Assembly (NCBI GenBank): GCA_024274785.1
Contig: JAJSAM010000067.1
Coordinates: 1-50,619 of the forward strand
Direction of reading: 5' to 3'
DNA length: 50,619 nucleotides
Origin: Planctomycetota bacterium
GTDB lineage: Bacteria; Planctomycetota; JAJSAM01
Part shown: piece after piece, positions 7,890 through 16,425 of the stretch
How positions within the stretch are numbered: the first letter of the stretch is position 1
How the letters are laid out: the number at the start of each line of letters is the position of its first letter
The notes under the pieces: model-generated
The model's database searches: none
What the model was told of the DNA's origin: nothing
Seen by the model: only the letters and a program-made list of their open reading frames with translations
Program-made: the position numbers and the translations under genes

Positions 7890-9238
7890 GCGCTTCCGAT
7901 GAGCATCAGGGAGGCGACGGTGAAGTAGATGAGGAGCCCGGTGAGGTCGTTCATCGTGGTGACCACCGGCCCCGACGCCACCGCGGGATCGATGCCGAGC
8001 CGGGTGCAGATGATGGGCAGGAATGTCCCCGCCGCGGTTGCGCTGGTGGTCCCGGCGGTCATCGAGAGCAACACCGTGAAGCCGAAGTCGAGCCGCCCGG
8101 TGAGGATCGCGGCCAGGGCTCCGGTTACCGCGCCGCAGATCACCCCCACCGCGAACCCGATCAGAAGCTGCTGGCGAAACGTGCGCATGGCCATGTCCAT
8201 GACCATTTCACCGGTGGCGAAGCCGCGCACCAATACCGTGGAGGACTGGACACCGACATTCCCGCCCATGCCCACCATCACCGGCATGAAGAAGACCAGC
8301 TCCGGGACATACCCGAGGGTACTGTCGAAGGAGCGTACCAGGAACGCGGCGAGCAGCCCTCCACCCAGCGTGACGAGCAGCCACGGCAGGCGGAATCGGA
8401 GGTGGGTGAAGAGGTTGTCGCGCACGGTGACCACGCCGGACCCGGCAATGAGGGCGATGTCCTCTTCCGCTTCCTCCTCCAGCACGTCCATCGCGTCGTC
8501 GATGGTGATGACGCCGACGAGCTCTCCGTCTTTCTCGACGACCGGGAGGCTGGTGAATTCGTAGCGGTCGAGCAGTCGGCAGGCGTCCTCCTGGTCCTCG
8601 TCCACGTGCGCCGCCATCACATTGCGCGTCATGACGTCCCCGACGCGGGCTGAGGGCTCCGCCTCCAGGATGTCGCGGACGGAGAGGACGCCGACCAGTT
8701 CGCCGCGCTTGCCGGCCACGTAGACATTCGAGATGTCCTCGACATCCAGCGACGCCCTCAGCGTTTCGAGGGCCTGGGCGATCGTCACGTCCGGGGAGAC
8801 CGTGACGAACTCCGACGTCATGATGCCGCCGGCGGTCTCGGGGTCGTAGGTGGCCAGGGTCCGGATCGCCTCGGCCTGCTCCGGCTCGACGTGGGCCAGT
8901 GCCTCCTCACCCTCGTGATCCGGCAGCAGCCCCACCAGGTCCGCGCCCTCGTCCGGGTCGATCTCGTTCAGGATCCCGGTGATCTCGGAGTGGGTGAGGA
9001 GGTTGCGGAGCAGGTCCTTCTGGATGGCCTCGTCCGCTTCTCCGAGGACATCGGCGGCCACCTCGGGCTGCAGGCACCGCAGCACGGTGAGCTGCTGGTC
9101 GGGCTCGAGGTCCTCGAGGATCTCCGCGAGGTCGGCCGGGTAGGAGACCTCGAGAATGACCTTCAGGTCCTTGATTCCCGGTGGGGAGCGCAGCAGCGCC
9201 TCGAGGATGTCGCCCTTCAGGAGGTATTTGTCGAGCAT
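7886..9238 (-). CDS. mgtE: magnesium transporter MgtE
   Basis: A 450-residue MgtE-type Mg2+ channel of standard length. The N-terminal superhelical domain (MLDKYLLKGD onward, with ADLAEILEDLEPD) is followed by the conserved YDPETAGGIMTSEFV linking into two CBS domains, and then five membrane helices from about residue 275 (LRFRLPWLLVTLGG) carrying the conserved pore region MPVMVGMGGNVGVQSS. MgtE opens at low internal Mg2+ through its CBS/N-domain sensor. The ATG at 9238 begins the canonical protein; in-frame sequence upstream to 9850 is antisense to the next gene and is excluded. No Mg2+ riboswitch was recognised in the short leader. Confidence 0.95.
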   Translation of the reverse strand: MLDKYLLKGDILEALLRSPPGIKDLKVILEVSYPADLAEILEDLEPDQQLTVLRCLQPEVAADVLGEADEAIQKDLLRNLLTHSEITGILNEIDPDEGADLVGLLPDHEGEEALAHVEPEQAEAIRTLATYDPETAGGIMTSEFVTVSPDVTIAQALETLRASLDVEDISNVYVAGKRGELVGVLSVRDILEAEPSARVGDVMTRNVMAAHVDEDQEDACRLLDRYEFTSLPVVEKDGELVGVITIDDAMDVLEEEAEEDIALIAGSGVVTVRDNLFTHLRFRLPWLLVTLGGGLLAAFLVRSFDSTLGYVPELVFFMPVMVGMGGNVGVQSSTVLVRGFATGEMVMDMAMRTFRQQLLIGFAVGVICGAVTGALAAILTGRLDFGFTVLLSMTAGTTSATAAGTFLPIICTRLGIDPAVASGPVVTTMNDLTGLLIYFTVASLMLIGSA

Positions 9239-9343
9239 GCCCGCACACCCCAGCGATCCGGTATCGGTTCCGGGGATGGTATCCGGGGACGGTTGATTTC
9301 GCACCGGAAGATTACCGAGGAGAACCCTGTCGGACTCAGGCGG

Positions 9344-9349
9344 TATAAT
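9344..9349 (+). promoter_or_regulatory. possible -10 element (TATAAT)
   Basis: A perfect TATAAT lies in the divergent intergenic region about 100 bases before the TTG start of the plus-strand gene at 9447. No good TTGACA partner is present 16-18 bases upstream, so this is only a candidate promoter. A similar GGTATATTGGGG occurs before the HNH gene near 44370. Confidence 0.35.
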
Positions 9350-9446
9350 TGGGGTGTGAAAAGCACGGATGGTATGAGGAACGGCAATCAGCCTGATTTC
9401 CTGCCCCCCTTTCGAGGTTTCCCTTCGTCCTCTGGAGACTCGTGAT

Positions 9447-10568
9447 TTGGCCCTCGAGGTGAGAGATCGTGAAAAGCTGAGGAAGATCCTCGACCTCTCG
9501 GATCGCCTCGGTGAACTGAGGCAGAGAGTCCGGGAAGACGGCTCTTCGGTCAAGCCGGCCGACCTCGGTGAAGAGGTTCGCGATATCGCCGGCAGCGTCG
9601 TGACGATCGGCCTGCCCGGCGCGCTCGGGATTCTGGCTTCCGGGCACAAGCTGTCGCCCCAGGAGACCCTGATCCTGCTTCTTCTCCTGAATCGGCGCAT
9701 CGAAGCGGGGGAGAGCACCCTCACCGGGCGTGAAGTGTTGGCCACGCTCTTCCCGTCCTCGTACGGCATCCTCTCCGGCGCCGCGTTGTTCCGGCCGGAA
9801 GCGCCGCTGCAGAGCTCCGGAGCGATCGTGATCTGCCCGGCCGGGGCCACCGATCTCCTCGAGGCCTCCTACGCCGTTTCCGACGAACTTTTCCGTTCGG
9901 TGGAACGCGACGCGCGCCCCACCTCGGACTTGAGCGACGACGCATGCCCCTACGGAAATCACCAGGAGCATCTCGCTGACATGGCCCGCCTGACCGGACT
10001 CCTGCTCCAGCGGGCCGGCTCCGTGTTCGATCTGGACCCCTACCCGATCCGGCTGTTCGAATCGACGGTCTCGCCCGCGCTGGTCGACCGCCAGGCCGAG
10101 GCGCTTCGGAATCGCATCGCCGAGCGCCTCTCGGCCACTCCGGAGGCGGACGGCTTTCCCATCGCCGATCTTCGCCGCCGGCTCCGGCTCACCGAGGACG
10201 AGGAATTGATTCTCGTGGCGCTGCTCGCCCAGGAGTGCTTCGCCGGATCGGGCGGCCTCGATGCCGTGGACTGCGTGAAGATGGTCTCTCGCACACCTGA
10301 GGAGGTTCTGCGCAAGCGCTCGCTGCTTTCGCCGGAGGCCACTCTCCGCCGCGAGAAGCTGGTGGAGCCTCGCATCGAGAACTGGAGCGAGGAGGATGGG
10401 CCGGATCTCGCGAGTGGGCTGACCATCGCGCCGTGGGTGGTGTCCCACCTGCTGGCGGAAGGCGAAGGGTCGGACCGGACTCCGATCGATCCGGACACCC
10501 GGCTCGAGTTCCACGAGTACCTGAGGGATCTCGACGACTCCGACCGCTTCTACAGCGATCTGGAGTAG
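9447..10568 (+). CDS. unknown protein with two related alpha-helical (winged-helix-like) halves
   Basis: A 373-residue protein of unknown function with no signal peptide or membrane segment. The start is TTG at 9447, with GGAG at 9434-9437 nine bases upstream; no ATG is available and the frame closes at TGA 9375. Two stretches look like diverged copies of one unit: about residues 68-130 (LSPQETLILLLLLN, then a G-rich turn and REVL...ILSGAALF) and about 245-310 (LTEDEELILVALLAQ, a G-rich turn, EEVLRKRSLLS). The pattern recalls the helical N-terminal domains preceding some two-domain AAA+ ATPases, but no Walker A or B motif is present, so no ATPase is claimed. Its TAG stop is the first triplet of an intergenic repeat. 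Confidence 0.65.
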   Translation: MALEVRDREKLRKILDLSDRLGELRQRVREDGSSVKPADLGEEVRDIAGSVVTIGLPGALGILASGHKLSPQETLILLLLLNRRIEAGESTLTGREVLATLFPSSYGILSGAALFRPEAPLQSSGAIVICPAGATDLLEASYAVSDELFRSVERDARPTSDLSDDACPYGNHQEHLADMARLTGLLLQRAGSVFDLDPYPIRLFESTVSPALVDRQAEALRNRIAERLSATPEADGFPIADLRRRLRLTEDEELILVALLAQECFAGSGGLDAVDCVKMVSRTPEEVLRKRSLLSPEATLRREKLVEPRIENWSEEDGPDLASGLTIAPWVVSHLLAEGEGSDRTPIDPDTRLEFHEYLRDLDDSDRFYSDLE

Positions 10569-10662
10569 GCGGCCCCACCGCCTCGGAGGGTCGACCGCCG
10601 TGTCGACCAGTCACACCGCCCCGTCGTCCCCGGCAGTTCCGCCTGTGCCGGCAGGCCGCCCG
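10565..10662. repeat. intergenic repeat family A, copy 1
   Basis: It starts at the TAG stop of the preceding gene (TAGGCGGCCC) and runs through CCGCCTCGGAGGGTCGAC to CGCCTGTGCCGG. The same order of blocks recurs at 16196, 20494 and 27643. The core GGAGGGTCGAC is part of an imperfect palindrome. Confidence 0.7.
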
Positions 10663-10689
10663 TCGTCCGGAAAGGCGCCCGGACGCGCC

Positions 10690-11625
10690 TCAGACCGGCC
10701 GCTTCCCCCCGCTGCTGTCATGGTCCTCGGGAAGGGCTTTCCGCTCAGGCGGCGAGTTGTCGTTTGCCACCCAGGCGTCCAGTTCCTTCACGAGTTCCCG
10801 AGCCGCCGTCTTCCGGCGCCTGTCCCTGATTTTCCCCTGCTGCACCAGGTAGAGCGGCGTGAGCAGGCGCTTCAGGGGCACTCCGCCGTAGGCTTCCATG
10901 TAGCCCGCGACCTTGCGCAACCGGTCGTGGTCGCGGTATCGCCGGAGGAAGACTTCGAGGAAATAGATGTAGGCCACCGGTCGGCACTTGTAGAGCGACA
11001 GGAACAGGCTGGACAGTTCCCGGAGGGCCAGCCGTTCGGTGAGTCTCCGGTCGGTGTAGACGATCTCGAGGTCGAGGTTCACGATGCGGTCGCCGGAGAG
11101 AAAGAAGTGCTCCAGTGTGGGCCGCTCGAAGAGCAGGCGGGGCTCTTTGAGTTCCATGGCGCGGCCATGCCGGAGGGCCAGGCCGTCGGCCAGCCGCTCG
11201 ACCACGGCGAGGATCTCCTCGTCGGATCGATCCTGCCGCATGAAGGCTTCGCTGAGCGATTCTCCTTCGACGAACTCCATGATCAGGTCGAGTTCGTCAT
11301 CGAACCCATCAACCGGAAACGGCGGAGGACCGGGCACGTCGAAGCCCTCGCGCCGCCAGAGCTCGAGCGTCTCCTCCTCGATCTGCTTGCGGTCTTTCGG
11401 GAGGATCGAGCTCTTGCCCACCAGGAACAGGCTTCCGAACTGCCGGACCTGGGTGCGCAACCGGCTCTGTTTCAGGCCGAAGCGTTTCAGAACGAAGTCG
11501 CCGTGGCTGTTTCTGAGCCGCAGGACGACCTGCTGCCCGCCGCCGCCCCGCTCGCTCTCCGCCAGGACCTCGACCAGTTCGTTGCCGGGAGGGATCCGGT
11601 GCTCTTCGACGGCGGTCGAACTCAC
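10690..11625 (-). CDS. WaaP/LPS-kinase-like protein, probable pseudokinase
   Basis: A 311-residue paralogue of the preceding gene product. An ATP-binding lysine is plausible in FVLKRFG (K47) and the metal-binding DFG-equivalent is DLE (185-187). At the catalytic loop, where the sister protein has HENGDLKH, this one has FERPTLEH (167-173), so both the loop histidine and the catalytic aspartate are replaced. It is therefore probably unable to transfer phosphate and may regulate or scaffold its partner. The start is GTG at 11625, overlapping the sister's TGA (GTGA). A conserved tail after residue 230 (FLRRYRDHDR) mirrors one in the sister. Such kinases usually act on LPS core or other envelope glycolipids; the real target is unknown. 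Confidence 0.8.
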   Translation of the reverse strand: MSSTAVEEHRIPPGNELVEVLAESERGGGGQQVVLRLRNSHGDFVLKRFGLKQSRLRTQVRQFGSLFLVGKSSILPKDRKQIEEETLELWRREGFDVPGPPPFPVDGFDDELDLIMEFVEGESLSEAFMRQDRSDEEILAVVERLADGLALRHGRAMELKEPRLLFERPTLEHFFLSGDRIVNLDLEIVYTDRRLTERLALRELSSLFLSLYKCRPVAYIYFLEVFLRRYRDHDRLRKVAGYMEAYGGVPLKRLLTPLYLVQQGKIRDRRRKTAARELVKELDAWVANDNSPPERKALPEDHDSSGGKRPV

Positions 11626-12452
11626 TGCGAGTCGAGCTCCCCGAGCAGGCGCCTTGCGGCATTGTACTTCGAGAAGGGCTTCCGTCCGCCCTTCCGGTAC
11701 TTCCGGTCGATGGTCCGGGCGAGCCGGAGGATCGGGTTCGGGTTCCTGAAGGCGAAGGCGTGGGTGTACTCGAGCAGGCTTCGGTCCGGGTAGTGCCGCG
11801 CGGTCGATTTCAGGAAGACCGGCCACTCTTCCCAGCCGACCGTCTTCCCGAGCGACTTCAAGAACGCGAGGATCTCCCGTGCCACGAACTCCTTCACCCG
11901 CCGCTTGCTGCGGAAGACCATCTCGAAGTCGAAGAAGAGGAACTCGCCGTCCTCCATGATCATGACGTGTTTCAGGTCGCCGTTCTCGTGGATCAGCCGG
12001 GGCTCGCGGCGTTCGATGGCGAGGGCGTGGCGGCGGTGCCACACCGGGAGGAAGCGCTCCCACATGGCCAGGCGCTCCGGAAGGGGGACGCTCTTGTCGG
12101 CGAAGTAATCCACGAACTTCGGGCGATCGACGAACTCGAAGAGCATGTATCCGCCCTCCGGCAGGTTCTCGACGACCACGTCCTCATAGAGCCCGAAGAC
12201 GCGGAAACCGGCCTCACGCCAGATCCGGAGCACTTCACGCTCGGTCTTCAGGCGGCCCTTCGGCATGAACGAGGTCTGGTTGCAGACGAGGATGTTCCCG
12301 ACCGACTTGCTGACGTACTGCCACCAGGAGCGGTCGCCGTAGTAGACCTTCAGGCAGGCCAGGCAGTCCCGGAACGGAACCTTGTAGAGGTAGTTCCCGT
12401 TCTTGAGCAGCAGGAGCGAGTCCAGGTCGTCGAACTTGAGAACTTCAGCCAT
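11622..12452 (-). CDS. WaaP/InaA-like lipopolysaccharide kinase family protein
   Basis: A 276-residue protein-kinase-like fold protein. The nucleotide-binding Lys is in CLKVYYG (K35), the catalytic loop is HENGDLKH (155-162, with D159) and the metal-binding motif is FFDFEM (DFE at 175-177), the pattern of WaaP/InaA kinases that phosphorylate heptose or other envelope sugars. The start ATG at 12452 shares its A with the TGA of the aspartate kinase gene (TGATG), so it is translationally coupled to it. The downstream gene is a degenerate paralogue. The link to aspartate kinase is unusual and may simply be operon packing. Substrate not determined. Confidence 0.82.
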   Translation of the reverse strand: MAEVLKFDDLDSLLLLKNGNYLYKVPFRDCLACLKVYYGDRSWWQYVSKSVGNILVCNQTSFMPKGRLKTEREVLRIWREAGFRVFGLYEDVVVENLPEGGYMLFEFVDRPKFVDYFADKSVPLPERLAMWERFLPVWHRRHALAIERREPRLIHENGDLKHVMIMEDGEFLFFDFEMVFRSKRRVKEFVAREILAFLKSLGKTVGWEEWPVFLKSTARHYPDRSLLEYTHAFAFRNPNPILRLARTIDRKYRKGGRKPFSKYNAARRLLGELDSQ

Positions 12453-13762
12453 CAGAAGAACTCCTCGTGCAGTGCTTGAACCGCCTTCTCCACGTCTTCG
12501 TCGGCCACCAGAAACGACACGTTGATGCGGGATGCGCCCATGGAGATCATCCGGGCGGTCACCCCCGCGTTCCGGCTCGTTGCGAAAATACGGGCGACGA
12601 CGTCTCCGGTGGTTCGGATCCCGTCGCCGACCAGGCAGATGATGGCCTTGTCCCTCTCCACCGTTACGTCGGCGAATTCGGACAGTTCCCTGAGGACCGG
12701 GTCGAGGCGCTGGTCGGAATCGGTCGTGATGGAGACCGATACCTCCGACGTGGAGATCATGTCCACGACGACCTCGTGCCGGCCGAAGACTTCGAACAGG
12801 TTGGCCATGAATCCGTGTTGCAGGAGCATCCGGGTCGAGACCACGTTGATCAGCGTCTGCTGCCGGCGGTATGCGATGGAGGAGATCGGCGGCGCCCCGG
12901 GAGTCGGGTCGTCGAGGATCACCGTGCCGGGATGCTTCGGAGAGTTGGTGTTCAACACGCGGACCGGGATCCGGTTCAGGACGGCGGGAACCATGGTCGC
13001 CGGATGGATGACCCGGGCGCCGTAGTAGGCGAGTTCGCTCATTTCGTTGAACGAGAGCCGTGGCAGGCTCCGGGCGTTCGGCACGATGCGCGGGTCGGCG
13101 CTCATCACGCCGTCGACGTCGGTCCAGATCTGGATTTCGCGGGCTCCGACGGCCGCGCCCACCAGGGAGGCGGTGAAGTCGGAGCCGGAGCGCCCGAGGG
13201 TGGTGATGTTTCCGTCGCGATCCTTGGCGATGAACCCGGTGACCACGGGAAGCTCCTTCACCTGCTTCAGGGATCGCCGGATCCGGGAGTAGCATTCGTC
13301 CTGTGGCCGGGCGGAGCCGAAGGCGGAGTCGGTGACGAGGCCGAGGTCCCAGGCGGCGATGGCCCGCGCGGGGATGCCGAAAGATCGGAAGGCCGCGGCG
13401 ACGATGCGCGAGGAGAGCCGTTCGCCGAAGGAGAGGATGTAGTCCCGGGTGCGGTTCGTCAGCTCGCAGACCAGGTGGATGCCGGTGAGGATGGACGCCA
13501 GCTCCTCGAAGAGATCGTCCACCAGGTCTTCCGGGAGGTCGAGGTCGCGGAGGATGCCGACGTGGATGTCCCGGACATCGGCGATCCCGATCTTCTCCGA
13601 AAGCGCCCGATTGGCGAGACTTTCGAGCAGGTCGGTGACGCCGGCGTGTGCGGAAACCACGAGCACCGGGCGATCGTCCTCCGTGTTGCGGACGATCTTC
13701 GCGATAGTGCGGATGTGCGGGGCGTCGGCGAGCGAGGTCCCGCCGAACTTCAGCACGATCAT
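12452..13762 (-). CDS. lysC: aspartate kinase
   Basis: A 436-residue monofunctional aspartokinase, catalysing ATP-dependent phosphorylation of aspartate, the first step to lysine, threonine and methionine. The amino-acid kinase domain begins with KFGGTSLAD (residues 4-12) and includes GRSGSDFTA and WTDVDGVMSADPR, followed by ELAYYGARVIHP. Two C-terminal ACT domains (about 300-436: INVVSTRML, VSITTDSD, SMGASRINVSFLV) would mediate feedback by amino acids. The ATG at 13762 is preceded by GGGAG at a good distance; in-frame codons further upstream are not family-like. It leads an operon with two kinase-like genes and is divergent from an isopropylmalate-synthase-like gene, with AT-rich GGTATAAAAC at 13826-13835 in the shared promoter region. 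Confidence 0.95.
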   Translation of the reverse strand: MIVLKFGGTSLADAPHIRTIAKIVRNTEDDRPVLVVSAHAGVTDLLESLANRALSEKIGIADVRDIHVGILRDLDLPEDLVDDLFEELASILTGIHLVCELTNRTRDYILSFGERLSSRIVAAAFRSFGIPARAIAAWDLGLVTDSAFGSARPQDECYSRIRRSLKQVKELPVVTGFIAKDRDGNITTLGRSGSDFTASLVGAAVGAREIQIWTDVDGVMSADPRIVPNARSLPRLSFNEMSELAYYGARVIHPATMVPAVLNRIPVRVLNTNSPKHPGTVILDDPTPGAPPISSIAYRRQQTLINVVSTRMLLQHGFMANLFEVFGRHEVVVDMISTSEVSVSITTDSDQRLDPVLRELSEFADVTVERDKAIICLVGDGIRTTGDVVARIFATSRNAGVTARMISMGASRINVSFLVADEDVEKAVQALHEEFF

Positions 13763-13972
13763 GGTTTCTGCTCCCGCGGGCCTGCCCCGGACGTCGGATG
13801 AACGGGGCAAGAGCTGCTCGTGGGTGGTATAAAACGGGTCGATCACGCGCCAAATCGCGTCGAACGGCGGAGTGTAAGCCCGGCCGTTGCCGCCGACCTA
13901 GTGAATTGCCCGACGGTGGCCGGTGTGGGCTGGAGGCGGCGGATCGTGGGCCTTGCAGACCAGGAGCGATTG

Positions 13973-15187
13973 ATGCCGGAAGACCTGATCTACGACTGGA
14001 ACCAGTTCAACATGCAGGATACTCCGGCGCATCGCCCGGAGTTCGACGACGAAACCCTGCGGGACGGCCTCCAATCGCCATCGGTCAGAAATCCGAGCCT
14101 CGAGCAGAAGGTCCGGGCGATTCAACTCATGATCGATCTCGGTATCGACTCCGTGAACCTCGGTCTTCCCGGGGCGGGACCCGTGGCCTACGAGCACGTG
14201 TTGCACCTGGCGCGGGAGATCGTTGCCGGCGGCGGGAAGATCACCGCGAACTGCGCCGCCCGCACGGTCAAGGCCGACATCGAGCCCATCGCCGAGATCC
14301 AGGACAAGAGCGGTCTGCCGATCGAGTCCGCGGTGTTCCTTGGTTCGAGCCAGATCCGGCAGGTGGTGGAGAACTGGGACCTCGAGTTCCTGCTGAAGAC
14401 CACCGAGACCGCGGTCAGGTACGCGAGGGAGCTCGGGCTTTCGGTGATGTACGTTACCGAGGACACGACGCGGACCCATCCGGATGTGGTGACGGCTCTC
14501 TACAAGTGTGCGATCGAGAACGGGGCCAGCCGCCTGGTCGTCGCCGACACGGTGGGCCACGCCACGCCGAACGGGGCCCAGGCCATCATCCGCCACGTGA
14601 AGAAGGTGGTGGAGGAGAGCGGGGAAGACGTCCTGATCGACTGGCACGGCCACCGCGACCGCGGCCTGGACGTGATGAACTCCATCGCCGCCTATCTCGC
14701 GGGCGCCCATCGGCTCCATGCCACGGCGATCGGCATCGGGGAGAGGTGCGGCAACTGTCCGATGGATACCCTGCTCGTGAACCTGAAGCTGCTCGGCTAC
14801 ATCGACAACGATCTGACCAGCCTGAGCGAGTACACCCGTTTCATCTCCGACGCGGTGGACGTCCCCATCCCCTCGAACTATCCCGTGGTCGGCGCCGACG
14901 CCTTCGAGACCGCTACCGGTGTTCACGCCGCGGCGGTGGTGAAGGCGATCCGCACCGGCGACACCTGGCTGGCCAACCGGGTCTACTCCTCGGTCCCCGC
15001 GGACGAGGTGGGCCTGCGCCAGGTGATCCGCATCGGCCCGATGAGCGGCCGCTCAAACGTCCTCTACTGGCTCGACAGCCACAATGTGGAGGTCACCGAC
15101 GAGGTGGTGGACAAGATCTTCCGCGCAGCCAAACAGTCCGACCACGTTCTGACGGACGAGGAAGTCCTGGAGATCGTGCGGCAGTAA
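13973..15187 (+). CDS. alpha-isopropylmalate/homocitrate synthase family enzyme
   Basis: A 404-residue HMGL-like TIM-barrel enzyme that condenses acetyl-CoA with a 2-oxo acid. The signature DDETLRDGLQSP (residues about 26-37) supplies the metal aspartate, and DWHGHRDRG holds the two metal histidines; GERCGNCPMD and TGVHAAAVVKA fit synthases of this family. AGGAG at 13962-13966 is six bases from the ATG at 13973, which decides this start. The length covers the barrel and linker but lacks most of the C-terminal leucine-sensing LeuA dimer domain, so homocitrate synthase, isopropylmalate synthase or a relative are all possible. It is divergent from aspartate kinase, consistent with amino-acid metabolism. 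Confidence 0.85.
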   Translation: MPEDLIYDWNQFNMQDTPAHRPEFDDETLRDGLQSPSVRNPSLEQKVRAIQLMIDLGIDSVNLGLPGAGPVAYEHVLHLAREIVAGGGKITANCAARTVKADIEPIAEIQDKSGLPIESAVFLGSSQIRQVVENWDLEFLLKTTETAVRYARELGLSVMYVTEDTTRTHPDVVTALYKCAIENGASRLVVADTVGHATPNGAQAIIRHVKKVVEESGEDVLIDWHGHRDRGLDVMNSIAAYLAGAHRLHATAIGIGERCGNCPMDTLLVNLKLLGYIDNDLTSLSEYTRFISDAVDVPIPSNYPVVGADAFETATGVHAAAVVKAIRTGDTWLANRVYSSVPADEVGLRQVIRIGPMSGRSNVLYWLDSHNVEVTDEVVDKIFRAAKQSDHVLTDEEVLEIVRQ

Positions 15188-15214
15188 GGGCTCGCGCTGG
15201 ACCCACCCGGCCCC

Positions 15215-15403
15215 TCAGACGGCTTTCGCGGCGGTGTCTCCGTGCTCGCGTTTCCAGGTGTCCGAGCGCGTGCAGTTCGGGCACTTGTGGAATCGCTCCT
15301 CCTGTCGGCTCCGGCAGATGTCCACGGAGATCAGGTGCGTGATCAGTCCTGCAACGTTCTCGGGACGCTGCGGGCAGAGGATGTAGTAGTCGTCTTCAGC
15401 CAA
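15215..15403 (-). CDS. small cysteine-rich (zinc-ribbon-like) protein
   Basis: A 62-residue protein with Cys10, Cys30 and a KCPNC pair (Cys41/Cys44), spacing compatible with one metal-binding knuckle, although only four cysteines and His39 are available. It starts with TTG at 15403; GGGAGAG lies about five bases before it, which supports this unusual start. It converges on the synthase gene and is followed upstream by an anchored protein gene. No family recognised. Real coding is plausible rather than certain. Confidence 0.55.
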   Translation of the reverse strand: MAEDDYYILCPQRPENVAGLITHLISVDICRSRQEERFHKCPNCTRSDTWKREHGDTAAKAV

Positions 15404-15500
15404 GAGGTCTCTCCCTGCAGAGTGAATCCTAGCCTGATGTACCGGTGAGGACGAGTGGATTTTCTCCGGGCAGGGTCTTGCGAGGCAAAGCGGGACGTCT

Positions 15501-16130
15501 CTACTCGATGTACTTCAGGAAGTCCGACAGGAGTCGCTGCCACTTACCCTGGACTTCGTAATACGTGAAATAGTAACGCTCTACGCGCTCGTCTCCGATC
15601 TCTTCGAAGAGCAGATCCGCATCACCGATCATCTTCTGCAGCATGTCCCGGGCTTCGTGAAAACAGCGCTGGGCATTCTCGCGGTCGCCCGCGTCGTGTG
15701 ACCGGAACCCCTCGTTCTTCAGTTCCATGGCGGTGGAGTAGTTGCTGTCCAGGCGGTCCACGAGATCCTTGATGCGGGTCTTCTCCGCAGTGGTCAGGGG
15801 CTTTGGCGGGGCGTCCTTCGGCGCATACGACGGCGGCTGCTGTTTCGGTGCATCGTTCCGGGCGACCGGCGGCACCTGGTAGCCGGGTTCGTCGTTTCCG
15901 CTGGTGATGAGGAGGATCAGGATGACCACCACGGCGACGCCGGCCAGGGCGATGACGGCGATGATGGGGCCGTTGTTCGATCCGCCCCCGGCGCCTCCGC
16001 GTCCTCCGTATCCGGCCTGCCCGCCACGCGCACCCCGCAGCGCAGGCTGTCGCGCCTGCCGCTGGCTGTAGCCGCCCTGCCCGCGGTTTCGGCTGCGAGC
16101 GTTGCTCCGTCGTCCTCTGGGTTGGGTCAT
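15501..16130 (-). CDS. single-pass membrane protein with Arg/Gly-rich cytoplasmic tail
   Basis: A 209-residue protein. Residues 1-52 are low-complexity Arg/Gly/Gln/Ser, residues about 55-77 form a strong membrane helix (IIAVIALAGVAVVVILILLI), a Pro/Lys-rich linker follows (about 80-110), and the C-terminal 95 residues form a helical domain with charged heptads and aromatic residues (VERYYFTYYEVQGKW). GAGG lies five bases before the ATG. The basic tail would face the cytoplasm and could touch nucleic acid or membrane; the helical domain would be periplasmic. No family was recognised. It runs away from rsmB's 3' side, separated by composite repeats A2/C1. Confidence 0.7.
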   Translation of the reverse strand: MTQPRGRRSNARSRNRGQGGYSQRQARQPALRGARGGQAGYGGRGGAGGGSNNGPIIAVIALAGVAVVVILILLITSGNDEPGYQVPPVARNDAPKQQPPSYAPKDAPPKPLTTAEKTRIKDLVDRLDSNYSTAMELKNEGFRSHDAGDRENAQRCFHEARDMLQKMIGDADLLFEEIGDERVERYYFTYYEVQGKWQRLLSDFLKYIE

Positions 16131-16195
16131 GTGCGCCTCACAAGCGGAAAAACCCCATCATAGTGCGGTCGCACCCGCGATCGCAGGGGTTTTGG

Positions 16196-16290
16196 ATCAG
16201 GCGCCTCGTGCGCCTCGGAGGGTCGGGCGCCGTCCCGACCACACCCAACGCAGCCCCGACAGGGGAAGCCCCGCCTGTGCCGGCCCCCCG
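16196..16290. repeat. intergenic repeat family A, copy 2
   Basis: It contains GCGCCTCGGAGGGTCGGGC, then a CCGACCACACCCAACGCAGC block and CCCGCCTGTGCCGG, matching copies at 10565, 20494 and 27643. It is directly followed by a family C element, so the whole 16131-16425 gap is repeat-derived. Confidence 0.65.
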
Positions 16291-16320
16291 CTCGCGGTCC
16301 GGAGACCGAAAACGCCTCGG

Positions 16321-16425
16321 AGTGCGATTGCCGTTCCGACCTTCGCGGCGCCGCGGGACCGGCGCCCTCCATGGTGGTGTCGTATCCCGGTGGAGGGACG
16401 ACCTCCGGGCGTCCGCGTCCTATCC
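16321..16425 (+). repeat. intergenic repeat family C, copy 1
   Basis: Blocks GACCTTCGCGGC, CCGGCGCCCTCCATGGTGG and GGAGGGACGACCTCCGGGCG occur in the same order, inverted, at 24124-24245. The core GGAGGGACGACCTCC is nearly the same as in families A and B. Confidence 0.7.

Noticed and set aside
12467..13801. A 444-codon open frame on the plus strand
   Set aside because: It is the mirror of lysC; the translation is low-complexity His/Asp/Gly-rich and lacks motifs.
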